From positions 1 to 59,050 of the forward strand of contig JAURGT010000007.1 in the NCBI GenBank assembly GCA_030833665.1: 59,050 nucleotides of DNA, read 5' to 3'. Shown here in pieces: positions 8,288 through 15,398 of the stretch (its first letter is position 1; every line of letters begins with the position of its first letter). The notes below the pieces were generated by a model. It saw only the letters and a list, made by a program, of their open reading frames with translations, was not told the origin of the DNA and made no database searches. A program made the translations under genes and the position numbers. The stretch is from Miltoncostaeales bacterium. GTDB lineage: Bacteria > Actinomycetota > Thermoleophilia > Miltoncostaeales > Miltoncostaeaceae.

Positions 8288-8295
8288 CACGCAGT

Positions 8296-8350
8296 GCGCA
8301 CCCAGGCGGTCGGGTCGTCGACATCTGGCGAGCCGACCGCCTGGGTGCGC
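8296..8350. terminator. 18-bp perfect inverted repeat
   Basis: The arms at 8296-8313 and 8333-8350 are perfectly complementary over 18 bp around a 19-nt loop. The element sits 8 nt after the DUF1254 gene and before the promoter of the next gene, so it is well placed as a terminator. No T-run follows. Its sequence is unlike the palindromes at 12895 and 53484. Confidence 0.6.
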
Positions 8351-8389
8351 GGTCATCCTCGGGGCGATGGGCCGGCCATCACCGGGCGC

Positions 8390-8395
8390 TACCCT
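8390..8395 (+). promoter_or_regulatory. Probable -10 box TACCCT (leaderless)
   Basis: TACCCT lies 6 nt before the ATG at 8402, with no ribosome-binding site between. Confidence 0.45.
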
Positions 8396-8401
8396 CTCCG
8401 C

Positions 8402-8995
8402 ATGGATGACATCCCCCTCAGTCGCGATGCCCAGGAGCTGCTCTTCCTCGAGGCCCGAAGCGCGAACACATTCACCGATGCACCGGTCACCGACCGCCAG
8501 TTGCAGGCCATCTGGGATCTCATGAAGTGGGCACCGACGTCGGGCAACATCAACCCGCTGCGCATCCTCTACCTGCGCTCGCCCGAGTCGCGTGAGCGCG
8601 CGGTGGCGCATCTGGCCGAGGGCAACAGGGCGAAGACCCTCACGGCGCCGATGACCGCCCTGCTCGCGGCCGACCTGCACTTCCATGAGTTCGTGCCGCA
8701 GCTCTTCCCGGCGCGCGCCGAGCAGCGCGAGGTCTACGAGAAGATGGAGGGGCGCGCCGAGATGGCGAATTTCAACGCCACGCTGCAGGCGGCCTATTTC
8801 ATCGTCGCGGTGCGCGCGACCGGCCTCGCGGCCGGGCCGATGAGCGGGTTCGACTACCCGGCGATGGATCGTGAGTTCTTCCCCGACGGGCGCTACGCAT
8901 CTGTGCTCATGGTCAACTTCGGCGTGCCCGGCCCCGACGCGTGGTTTCCGCGCCTTCCGCGCCTGGAGTTCGACCAGGCCGTCACGATCATCTAG
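8402..8995 (+). CDS. RutE-like nitroreductase (malonic semialdehyde reductase family)
   Basis: 197 aa, the usual length for RutE. Diagnostic segments are 'LLFLEARSANTFTDAPVTD', 'LMKWAPTSGNINPLRILYL', 'KTLTAPMTALLAADLHFHE', 'NATLQAAYFIVAVRATGLAAGPMSGFD' and 'YASVLMVNFGVPGP'. RutE-type enzymes are FMN-dependent and reduce malonic semialdehyde to 3-hydroxypropionate in pyrimidine breakdown. No other rut genes are nearby, so a general semialdehyde or nitro reductase is equally possible. This is a fourth nitroreductase-fold protein in the window and belongs to a different subfamily from the other three. Start chosen after the TACCCT box. Confidence 0.82.
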   Translation: MDDIPLSRDAQELLFLEARSANTFTDAPVTDRQLQAIWDLMKWAPTSGNINPLRILYLRSPESRERAVAHLAEGNRAKTLTAPMTALLAADLHFHEFVPQLFPARAEQREVYEKMEGRAEMANFNATLQAAYFIVAVRATGLAAGPMSGFDYPAMDREFFPDGRYASVLMVNFGVPGPDAWFPRLPRLEFDQAVTII

Positions 8996-9070
8996 CGCCC
9001 AATCCACCCCCACCACCCCCACCGCCCCCGCCCCGGACGACACCCACGCCTCGTTCACGCAGTCGCCGGG

Positions 9071-10216
9071 GTGGTGGCCGCCGTGGCGATGGCGTTGCCG
9101 TTGTCGGGGTGCGGGGAGGACGGGGCGGCCTCGGCCCCGACCGGTGCCAGGCCGTCGACCATGCCCGTGCGCCTGCAGTGGAACGCCAACAGCGGCTACT
9201 GCGGCGAGGCCGCCTTCATCGCCGCCGGGATGACCCTGGGCCAGTACACCTCGCAGTGGACGGCCCGGCAGCTGGCCGCGGGCAGTCCGGACGCCGACCA
9301 GGCCGATGTCGCACATCACCTCCTGCTCACGTGGCCCGCGGGGGGCAGCACATGGCAGCGGGCAGCGCGGGCCATGCGGCTGCAGGCGGAGGGCTTCGAC
9401 CCCGAGTGGGGTGCGGGACCTCCGGGGAGCGGAGCCGATGCCTTCCTCGGGTGGATCGAGGCGCGCTCCCGCGCGGGGTCGCGGGTGATCATCGGCGTGC
9501 TCAACAACACGAACCTGCTCGAGGAGGACGCCCCGGGTGCCCCGGAGTACGACCACATCGTGGCAGTCATGCGTATCGGCGCCGGTGAGATCACGATCGG
9601 CGACAACGGGCTCTTTCGCCCGTTCATCTCGGGTACCAACTGGGGGTCGGGCAACACCGCGGGCAACCCGCGGCACTCCACCCTCTACACCGCGGGCGTG
9701 CGGGCCGTGCAGAAGTCGCGCGCCGCTGCCAATCAGGTGGGCGCGGCGTGCCCGTTCTCATCCCGGGGCGAGATCACCAACGCCTGCGCGCCGTGGGTGT
9801 ATTCCATCTATGACGATGCCACGGGCGAGGGCAACTACGGGGTGGCAATCCCCGGCGTCGTCGATCGCACGCCCGGGGGGTCGGTGACGGCTCCGGTCCG
9901 CGTGACCACGAGCACCAACAACGAAGGGATTCAGGACCAGGCCGAGATGTCGTCGCCCCCGCCCGGGAAGCCCATGTCGATCACGGCCACGGTGACGATC
10001 CCCGACACCTCACAGGCGTGGAACGTCTACCTGTACGACGACTTCGCCGACGTGCCTACCGGCAGCTTCAACGCGTCGGCGAGGATGTCACCGCGTCGGG
10101 TGGCCCGCATGTGGACCGTGCCGGCGGGGTCGGGCGCCACGTGGAGCACCACGCTTCGCAATGCGCGCACCGACGGCACCTACGTATTCCGGGCGGTCCC
10201 GGCGACCGCGCCGTGA
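9071..10216 (+). CDS. Secreted C39-like cysteine peptidase, probable lipoprotein
   Basis: 381 aa from the GTG at 9071. The N-terminus is hydrophobic and ends in a lipobox (LSGC, Cys14). 'QWNANSGYCGEAAFIAAGM' places a cysteine (Cys44) as in C39-like/papain-fold peptidases. 'PEYDHIVAVMRIG' (His162) and 'TIGDNG' supply the matching His and Asn/Asp. A C-terminal beta-rich region follows (about residues 270-380). No basic residue precedes the hydrophobic stretch with this start, yet upstream codons in frame would encode 'RHPRLVHAVAGVV', a better signal peptide with no ATG/GTG/TTG available, so the true start is unclear. The gap before it (8999-9035) is strikingly C-rich. Confidence 0.65.
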   Translation: MVAAVAMALPLSGCGEDGAASAPTGARPSTMPVRLQWNANSGYCGEAAFIAAGMTLGQYTSQWTARQLAAGSPDADQADVAHHLLLTWPAGGSTWQRAARAMRLQAEGFDPEWGAGPPGSGADAFLGWIEARSRAGSRVIIGVLNNTNLLEEDAPGAPEYDHIVAVMRIGAGEITIGDNGLFRPFISGTNWGSGNTAGNPRHSTLYTAGVRAVQKSRAAANQVGAACPFSSRGEITNACAPWVYSIYDDATGEGNYGVAIPGVVDRTPGGSVTAPVRVTTSTNNEGIQDQAEMSSPPPGKPMSITATVTIPDTSQAWNVYLYDDFADVPTGSFNASARMSPRRVARMWTVPAGSGATWSTTLRNARTDGTYVFRAVPATAP

Positions 10217-10567
10217 TGCGCCCCCGGCGATCATTCCTCGCCGAGCTTCAGCGTGGCCGAGTCGCTTCATCGGGGGTTGCTGTTCCCCGGTAATCGGCGC
10301 GGCCGCGAACCCAATGTCCGCATAGACCGCATTTCGGTCTGCAACCCGGATGGGCGGGATGTCCCGGCCGCAATGCCCATGGGAATGGGGGATCCACCCC
10401 GATCGGTGTGTTGGGGGCATGTAATACGGAACCGGTCGGGGTTGGCATGCCGGGCAAGGCCGCCTACGTTCCCCCACGCGTGTGAAGCACCGAAGGCGCT
10501 GAGTCCCCGCGTCAGCACGCCGTCCTTGCAAGCGAGCAGGAGCCCCGTTATCGCGACACGTCCGACC
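10217..10567 (+). other. Non-coding leader region with sigma-70-type promoter and hairpin
   Basis: 351 bases without a supported gene. TTGGCA (10442-10447) and TACGTT (10465-10470), 17 nt apart, form the clearest -35/-10 promoter in the window, giving a start near 10477 and a leader of about 90 nt. In the leader, 10495-10521 folds as GGCG-CTGA / TCAG-(CA)-CGCC around 9 nt, and AGGAG follows at about 10537. Further upstream, AGACCG-CATTT-CGGTCT (10325-10341) is another small hairpin. The conserved core of the c-di-AMP (ydaO) riboswitch, often found before cell-wall hydrolases in Actinomycetota, was looked for and not found. Confidence 0.5.
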
Positions 10568-11371
10568 GTGAGGTTTCCCCGCGTGCGCTCTCGCGCCGTG
10601 GCAGTCCTCATCGGCTTGTCGCTCCCGCTCGCGGTGGGGGGCACGCTCTCCGCATCCCCCATTCCCGAGGCGCTGCCCGGCAGCAATGCCTCTGCTGCGC
10701 CTGCGCCCGCGCAGGCGCCTGCGCCCACAGGTGAGGCCCCAGGCGCACCCGCCGCCGCGCCGGCAACGCCCCCGGTGCCGATCTCGCTCATCGGACCGGA
10801 GACCCGCTCGTCGTTCATGAAGAAGTTCCAGGGCCGACTGCGCGCCAAGGGCGAGAAGATCCAGCGGACCGGCCGTTTCGACAAGCCGACCCAGAAGGCC
10901 ATCCGCCGCCTGCAGGTGAAGATGGGCCTGCCGCCCAACGGGCTCGTCGATGGCGCGTTCATGAGCCGCATCGGCATCAAGATGCGCGGCGTCGCCGGCG
11001 CCGACCAGCCCCCGCCCTCGCCCGTGAGCAACGCGCCGGTGGTGCAGGTGGCCATGCAGTACCTCGGCGTGCCCTACCTGTGGGGCGGCGCCACCCCGGC
11101 GGGCTTCGACTGCTCGGGCCTCGTGATGTTCTCCTACAAGCAGATCGGCAAGTCGATTCCGCGGACCACGTGGGACCAGTGGGGAGCACTGCCCAAGGTG
11201 CCCTTCGACCAGCTCGCCCCGGGTGACCTGGTCTTCTTCCGCAACCTCGGGCACATGGGCATGTACATCGGGGACGGCAACGTGCTGCACGCCCCGCAGA
11301 CCGGCAAGGTCGTGAGCGTCTTTCCGCTCGCCCGCCGCCTGCACGACTACGTGGGAGCAGTCCGCCCGTAG
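10568..11371 (+). CDS. NlpC/P60 cell-wall hydrolase with peptidoglycan-binding domain
   Basis: 267 aa from the GTG at 10568, chosen because it begins a clean signal peptide (RFPRVRSRAVAVLIGLSLPL). The frame is open upstream, but that part overlaps the promoter. An Ala/Pro-rich linker (APAPAQAPAPTGEAPGAPAA) leads to a PG_binding_1-like domain (MKKFQGRLRAKGEKI ... KAIRRLQVKMGLPPNGLVD). The C-terminal NlpC/P60 domain follows: 'GVPYLWGGATPAGFDCSGLV' (Cys182), 'LGHMGMYIG' (His229) and 'LHAPQ' (His241) form the catalytic triad. It likely cleaves the D-gamma-Glu-diaminopimelate bond in peptidoglycan peptides during growth or division. Confidence 0.88.
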   Translation: MRFPRVRSRAVAVLIGLSLPLAVGGTLSASPIPEALPGSNASAAPAPAQAPAPTGEAPGAPAAAPATPPVPISLIGPETRSSFMKKFQGRLRAKGEKIQRTGRFDKPTQKAIRRLQVKMGLPPNGLVDGAFMSRIGIKMRGVAGADQPPPSPVSNAPVVQVAMQYLGVPYLWGGATPAGFDCSGLVMFSYKQIGKSIPRTTWDQWGALPKVPFDQLAPGDLVFFRNLGHMGMYIGDGNVLHAPQTGKVVSVFPLARRLHDYVGAVRP

Positions 11372-11380
11372 CCGCGAGCG

Positions 11381-11412
11381 GTTGCGGCGAGGCCTCAGCC
11401 TCCCGCTGCAAC
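11381..11412 (+). terminator. Possible terminator hairpin
   Basis: GTTGC-ggc-GAGGC, then CTCA, then GCCTC-ccgct-GCAAC: two 5-bp stems separated by a small internal loop, placed 10 nt after the NlpC/P60 stop. There is no T-run. Confidence 0.35.
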
Positions 11413-11433
11413 GCGTGTCTCAGTGAACGGGAC

Positions 11434-11439
11434 TAGCAT
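11434..11439 (+). promoter_or_regulatory. Probable -10 box TAGCAT
   Basis: TAGCAT lies 10 nt before the ATG at 11450. No ribosome-binding site is seen, so a leaderless or nearly leaderless pyk mRNA is likely. Confidence 0.4.
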
Positions 11440-11449
11440 CCCGCGCCCC

Positions 11450-12889
11450 ATGAGCACGATCCGGCGCACGAAGATCGTGGCGACCCTCGGGCCCGCCACC
11501 GACGACCAGGCCACGCTGGTCGCGATGATCCGCGCCGGCGTGGACGGTGTGCGCATCAACTGCTCGCACGGCACCCGCAACGACTTCATCCGCCGTGCCT
11601 GGCAGGCAAAGGATGCCGCGGCCACGGCCGGGCGCCACGTGGCGATCATGTTCGACCTGCAAGGGCCGAAGATCCGCCTGCACGAGGCCAGCCGACGCGC
11701 GGAGCTGGGCGAGGGCGACCGTGTGCGCATCGTCGGCGACCCCAAGGCCCGCGGGGCCACCGGCGCGCTGGTGGTCGACTGGCCGGGGGTGGTCGAAGCC
11801 GCCGAGCCGGGCACGTCGGAGCTCGTGATCGGTGACGGCGCCCCGCGCATCGCGATCGCCGAGCGCACGAAGGGCGCTCTGGTGGGCACCTGCGTGATCC
11901 CGGGCACCGCCCTGCCGCGCAAGGGCGCCTTCCTCACCCACGCGCACGTGGGCCGCATGGCGCTCACCGAGAAGGACCGGGCCGACGTGCGCACCGCGCT
12001 TGACGCCGGCGCCGACTTCATCGCCCTGTCATTCGTGAATGGCGCTGACGACATCCGCGAGCTGCGCGGGGAGATCCTCGGCTCGTCGGCCCGCATCATC
12101 GCCAAGATCGAGACGCTGGCGGCCATCGATCACCTCGATGAGATCGTTGACGCAGCAGACGCCCTCATGGTTGCCCGCGGTGACCTCGGCGTGGAGGCCG
12201 GGGTGTCGCGCGTGCCGCTGCTGCAGAAGCGCATCATCCAGGCGGCCAACGAGCGCGGGAAGATGGTGATCACCGCGACGCAGATGCTGGAGTCGATGAT
12301 CGATGCCCCGGAGCCCACGCGGGCCGAGGCATCGGACGTGGCCAACGCGGTGATCGACGGCACCTCGTGCGTGATGCTCTCGGGCGAGACGGCCGTGGGC
12401 CGGTATCCCATCGAGACCATCGAGCAGATGGCCGCCATCGCGCTCGACGCCCAGGACGGCGTGATGCCGCTGGTGGTCGAGGGGGGCGCAACCGGCCGCG
12501 ACGAGGGGCGCACCACGGCTGAGTCGGTCATGCGCGCCGCCGTGCTGCTGGCCCGCGAGATCAAGGCCGCCGCCCTGGTCATTCCCACCGAGACGGGCGG
12601 TTCCGCCCGCGCGGCTGCCCGCTTCCGCCCGCGCCGCCCGATCATGGCGCTCTGCAACGATGGCGAGGTCGCGCGCCAGCTGGCGCTTGAGTGGGGAGTG
12701 ATCCCCGAGCCCCTGCACCAGCGCCCCGAGGAGCCCATCGAGGCGCTCGTGGAGCGCTGCCTGCTGCGCGCCCAGCGCCGCCTCGACCTGCCCGAGGGAT
12801 CCCGCGTGGTGCTCACGAGCGGCCCCCAGGTGGCCACCCCCGGTGCCACGAGCCTGATTGCGGTGCACCGCCTCGACGCAGCACGCTGA
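11450..12889 (+). CDS. pyk: Pyruvate kinase
   Basis: 479 aa. It converts phosphoenolpyruvate and ADP to pyruvate and ATP. It has the family opening 'RRTKIVATLGPATDD', 'GVDGVRINCSHG', 'IMFDLQGPKIRL' (KIR replaces the usual start of the B domain), 'SFVNGADDIRELR', 'IIAKIETLAAIDHLDEIVDAADALMVARGDLGVE', the signature 'MVITATQMLESMIDAPEPTRAEASDVANAV' region (key residues K of AKIE, E of ARGDLGVE, T of TATQM) and 'CVMLSGETAVGRYP'. The C-terminal allosteric domain is present (SVMRAAVLLAREIKAAALVI). ATG 11450 is preferred over GTG 11423 on family alignment. It ends just before a long palindrome and is convergent with the exporter gene. Confidence 0.95.
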   Translation: MSTIRRTKIVATLGPATDDQATLVAMIRAGVDGVRINCSHGTRNDFIRRAWQAKDAAATAGRHVAIMFDLQGPKIRLHEASRRAELGEGDRVRIVGDPKARGATGALVVDWPGVVEAAEPGTSELVIGDGAPRIAIAERTKGALVGTCVIPGTALPRKGAFLTHAHVGRMALTEKDRADVRTALDAGADFIALSFVNGADDIRELRGEILGSSARIIAKIETLAAIDHLDEIVDAADALMVARGDLGVEAGVSRVPLLQKRIIQAANERGKMVITATQMLESMIDAPEPTRAEASDVANAVIDGTSCVMLSGETAVGRYPIETIEQMAAIALDAQDGVMPLVVEGGATGRDEGRTTAESVMRAAVLLAREIKAAALVIPTETGGSARAAARFRPRRPIMALCNDGEVARQLALEWGVIPEPLHQRPEEPIEALVERCLLRAQRRLDLPEGSRVVLTSGPQVATPGATSLIAVHRLDAAR

Positions 12890-12894
12890 CGCGA

Positions 12895-12955
12895 ACCCCG
12901 GTGTCAGGCACTTAACCGTCGGGCGGCCCGACGGTTAAGTGCCTGACACCGGGGT
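12895..12955. repeat. 61-nt near-perfect palindrome, copy A
   Basis: Two 30-nt arms (12895-12924 and 12926-12955) are perfect reverse complements around a single G. The outer 24 nt (ACCCCGGTGTCAGGCACTTA plus ACCG) are identical to copy B at 53484-53554, while the inner stem differs. It lies between two convergent gene ends (pyk and the Gdx-type exporter), as copy B does. It could act as a bidirectional terminator or be a dispersed REP-like element. Short frames reading through it (encoding VSGT/LTPVSGT peptides) are artefacts of the palindrome. Confidence 0.9.
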
Positions 12956-12966
12956 GGCCGGGTCGC

Positions 12967-13287
12967 TCAGTGCGTGCCGGTGAGGTTCAGCACGATCACG
13001 CCGCCGACGATCATGGCGATACCGAAGATGCGCGCGAACGTGGCGGGGTCGTTGAAGACATAGATGCCGAGGGCGGCGGTGCCCGCGGCGCCGATTCCGG
13101 TCCACACCGCGTAGGCCGTGCCGATGGGGAGATAGCGCAGCGCCCACGAGAGCATTCCGAAGCTCAGGATCGCGCAGACGGCGAACCCGATGGTGGGCCA
13201 GAGGCGGGTGAAGGAGTTCGAGAGCTTCAGCAACGTCGCGAACGCGACCTCGAAGAAGCCCGCGGTGATGACGAGCAGCCACGGCAT
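12967..13287 (-). CDS. Small multidrug resistance family exporter, Gdx/SugE type
   Basis: 106 aa with four membrane helices. 'LLVITAGFFEVAFATLLKLS' carries the essential membrane glutamate (Glu13). 'PIGTAYAVWTGIGAAGTAAL' is the Gdx/SugE version of the SMR signature (EmrE-type drug exporters have a different sequence here). It ends 'IVGGVIVLNLTGTH'. Gdx proteins export guanidinium in exchange for protons; SugE-labelled members can also export quaternary ammonium compounds. It would form an antiparallel dimer, and only one gene is present. No guanidine riboswitch fits in the 63-nt gap upstream. Divergent from the aminotransferase. Confidence 0.88.
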   Translation of the reverse strand: MPWLLVITAGFFEVAFATLLKLSNSFTRLWPTIGFAVCAILSFGMLSWALRYLPIGTAYAVWTGIGAAGTAALGIYVFNDPATFARIFGIAMIVGGVIVLNLTGTH

Positions 13288-13336
13288 GTGAACGTGATGT
13301 ACCAGCGCACGACGTGACGCGCCCGGGGAACGGGAG

Positions 13337-13342
13337 TACCGT
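13337..13342 (+). promoter_or_regulatory. Probable -10 box TACCGT (leaderless)
   Basis: TACCGT lies 8 nt before the ATG at 13351, with no ribosome-binding site between. Confidence 0.45.
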
Positions 13343-13350
13343 GCCGCCCG

Positions 13351-14763
13351 ATGGCCTTCGACATCAAGCGCCTCGTCGCCGATCGCTTCGGCGAGAACTA
13401 CGAGCTCCATGAGAAGTACGTCAACCCGACGCTCGTGGACGTGTTCCGCACGATCGGCTTTGACCGGGTCTACGCGCGCGGTGAGGGCGCGTACCTCTGG
13501 GACGACACCGGCGCCCAGTACCTCGACATGCTCGGGGGCTTTGGAGTGGCCGCGATCGGCCGCAACAACCCGGTGGTCGCCGGGGCGATCCGCGACGTGC
13601 TCGACATGGATCTCCCCAACATGGTGCAGATGGACTGCGCACTGCTGTCGGGCCTGCTCGCCGAGGCGCTGGTGCAGCGCACGCCCGCTCATCTCGACGC
13701 CGTGTACTTCTGCAACTCGGGCACCGAGGCCGTCGAGGCCTCGCTCAAGTTCGCCCGGGCCCACACGGGCCGCGACCGCTTCGTGCACTTCCGCGGCGGC
13801 TGGCACGGGCTCACCCTGGGGTCGCTCTCGGTCATGGGGGGCGACGAGTTCCGGGAGGGCTTCGGTCATCTGCTGCCCGGCGATGAGGTGGCCGTTGGCG
13901 ACCTCGAGCACCTCGAGCGCGTGCTCGCACGCGAGGACAACGCCGCGGTGATCCTCGAGTGCGTGCCCGGCCACAGCGTCAGGTTGCCCCCCGACGGCTT
14001 CCTCGGCGACGTCCAGCGCCTGTGCCGCGAGTACGGCACGCTGCTCATCTGCGATGAGGTGGCCACCGGGTACGGCCGCACCGGCACCATGTTCGCGTTC
14101 CAGCACTTCGGCATCGAGCCCGACATCATCGCCACCAGCAAGGCCCTCTCGGGGGGCTACGTGCCCGTGGCCGCGATGATCTGCCGCCGCGAGGTCTACT
14201 CGGCCGTGTTCAACCGCATGGACCGCTGCTGGGTGCACTCGTCGAGCTTCGGCCGCAACAACCTGGCCATGGCGGCTGGGCTTGCCACGCTCAGCGTGCT
14301 CGACGACGCCGACCTCCTCACGCGAAGCGCCGAGCAGGGCCGCAAGCTGCTCGACGGAATCAACGGCCTGAGAGGCCGGCATGAGGTGCTCAAGGAAGCC
14401 CGCGGCATCGGCTGCCTGGTGGCCATCGAGCTGCAGCAGCCCTCCGGTGGCCGGAAGAAGGTGGCGTGGGACGCCGTGCACGCGATGCACGAGAGCCTCT
14501 TCCCGCAGCTGGTGGTGATGCCCCTGCTCTCGCGCCACAACATCATCACGCAGGTCACCGGCAGCCACGACCCGATCATCCGGCTCATGCCGCCGTTCGT
14601 GATCTCCGATGACGACATCCGCTGGTTCGTCGACGCCCTGGACGACGTGCTCTCGCGCAGCCATCGCCTGCCGGGCCCGATGATCGAGATGGGCCGCAAC
14701 GCCATGAAGGCGAAGCTCCGCGGCCGAAGCCGCGGGCGCGCCGAGGAGGCCGTGGCGCCCTAG
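13351..14763 (+). CDS. Class III PLP-dependent aminotransferase
   Basis: 470 aa. It has the hallmarks of class III (omega/ornithine-type) aminotransferases: 'GAYLWDDTGAQYLDMLGGFGV', 'VYFCNSGTEAVEASLKFARA' (phosphate binding), 'GGWHGLTLGSLSVMG' and 'LLICDEVATGYGRTG' with the cofactor Asp. 'ATSKALSGGYVPVAAMI' holds the PLP lysine, and 'HSSSFGRNNLAMAAGLATL' follows. The substrate cannot be fixed from sequence; acetylornithine, ornithine, 4-aminobutyrate and beta-amino acids are all possible. It has a longer N-terminus (about 40 aa) than ArgD and a basic C-terminal tail. Neighbours on both sides are unrelated, so it is probably a single-gene unit. It is convergent with the methyltransferase gene 3 nt away. 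Confidence 0.85.
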   Translation: MAFDIKRLVADRFGENYELHEKYVNPTLVDVFRTIGFDRVYARGEGAYLWDDTGAQYLDMLGGFGVAAIGRNNPVVAGAIRDVLDMDLPNMVQMDCALLSGLLAEALVQRTPAHLDAVYFCNSGTEAVEASLKFARAHTGRDRFVHFRGGWHGLTLGSLSVMGGDEFREGFGHLLPGDEVAVGDLEHLERVLAREDNAAVILECVPGHSVRLPPDGFLGDVQRLCREYGTLLICDEVATGYGRTGTMFAFQHFGIEPDIIATSKALSGGYVPVAAMICRREVYSAVFNRMDRCWVHSSSFGRNNLAMAAGLATLSVLDDADLLTRSAEQGRKLLDGINGLRGRHEVLKEARGIGCLVAIELQQPSGGRKKVAWDAVHAMHESLFPQLVVMPLLSRHNIITQVTGSHDPIIRLMPPFVISDDDIRWFVDALDDVLSRSHRLPGPMIEMGRNAMKAKLRGRSRGRAEEAVAP

Positions 14764-14766
14764 GGC

Positions 14767-15375
14767 CTAGCCGTCGCGCCGCGCCAGGATCCACGTGAAG
14801 GCCTGCTCCCCGCCGGACGGGGTCACGTGCATCTCCCTGCGCTCGTCGATCAGGATGAGCTCGGCGCCGAGCTCGGCGACGAGGTCCTGGCCCGCGTAGC
14901 GGCGCACCGGGAGGCGCGAGCACTGCTGCGGGCCATCCGGGGCGAATGCCGCGGCGATCACATGCCCGCCGGGCATGAGTGCCGCGGCCAGCGCCCGGCG
15001 ATACGCCACCCGGTCGGCATCACTCACCATGAAGTGGAACACGGCCCTGTCGTGCCAGAGATCCCAGGTGCGGTCCGGCTGCCAGTGGCGGACATCGGCG
15101 GTGATCCACCGCACGTCGGCCGCGCGCTCGTCGAGCAGTGCGCGCGCGGCATCCAGCGCGGTTGGCGAGATGTCGAGCACGGCGATGTCCGTGATGCCCG
15201 CGGCGAGCATCGCCCCCGGCAGGGCACCTGCACCGCCGCCGACGTCTATCGCCGAAGCGGGGCCGTCGCCGATTGCGGCGATGAGGTCGAGGGATGCATC
15301 GGGCTGGGCGCGGAACCAGCTGACGCCCGTAGCGCCGAGCCGGCCATAGGCCTCGTCCCAGTGGGCGGCGTCCAT
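14767..15375 (-). CDS. Class I SAM-dependent methyltransferase
   Basis: 202 aa. 'SAIDVGGGAGALPGAMLAAG' is motif I (SAM binding), 'IAVLDISPTALDAARALL' motif II and 'DLWHDRAVFHFMVSDADR' a motif-IV-like active-site segment. 'ALMPGGHVIAAAFAPDGP' is the post-IV strand. The opening 'HWDEAYGRLGATGVSWFRAQ' is typical of a group of small actinobacterial and proteobacterial methyltransferases related to thiol/tellurite-type enzymes, but the substrate is unknown. A TACACT box lies 6 nt before the ATG, and no ribosome-binding site is present. It is divergent from the next methyltransferase, 23 nt apart. Confidence 0.82.
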   Translation of the reverse strand: MDAAHWDEAYGRLGATGVSWFRAQPDASLDLIAAIGDGPASAIDVGGGAGALPGAMLAAGITDIAVLDISPTALDAARALLDERAADVRWITADVRHWQPDRTWDLWHDRAVFHFMVSDADRVAYRRALAAALMPGGHVIAAAFAPDGPQQCSRLPVRRYAGQDLVAELGAELILIDERREMHVTPSGGEQAFTWILARRDG

Positions 15376-15381
15376 GTGCGC

Positions 15382-15387
15382 AGTGTA
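15382..15387 (-). promoter_or_regulatory. Probable -10 box TACACT (leaderless)
   Basis: On the minus strand TACACT ends 6 nt before the ATG at 15375, with no ribosome-binding site between. Confidence 0.45.
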
Positions 15388-15398
15388 GGAAGTGGGGC

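Noticed and set aside
8999-9040. C-rich tract as a possible G-quadruplex or repeat element
   Set aside because: Runs of C (AATCCACCCCCACCACCCCC and onward) could fold on the opposite strand, but the stretch is short, unique in the window and has no associated promoter signal. Noted only.
5957-9676. A minus-strand open frame of more than 1200 codons across the DUF1254 and RutE-like genes
   Set aside because: It is antisense to well-supported genes. Its His/Arg/Gly-rich composition is the typical shadow of GC-rich codons on the opposite strand.
10250-10560. c-di-AMP (ydaO) riboswitch before the NlpC/P60 gene
   Set aside because: Expected from context in Actinomycetota, but the conserved GGTGAATC-like and CCGTCAGCTAAC-like cores are absent. 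The mapped promoter leaves only about 90 nt of leader, too short for it.
10718-10770. CRISPR-like or tandem repeat signal from repeated CCTGCGCC units
   Set aside because: It lies in the coding sequence for the Ala/Pro linker of the NlpC/P60 protein and reflects low-complexity protein, not spaced repeats. No CRISPR array is present in the window.
12935-13282. Short frames starting inside palindromes A and B (encoding ...TPVSGT or PDTGVP)
   Set aside because: They arise because a palindrome reads open on both strands. They overlap the real exporter gene or the convergent gene and have no ribosome-binding site.
13288-13350. Guanidine riboswitch for the Gdx/SugE-type gene
   Set aside because: The 63-nt gap is too short and shows neither the guanidine-I nor the guanidine-III core motifs.
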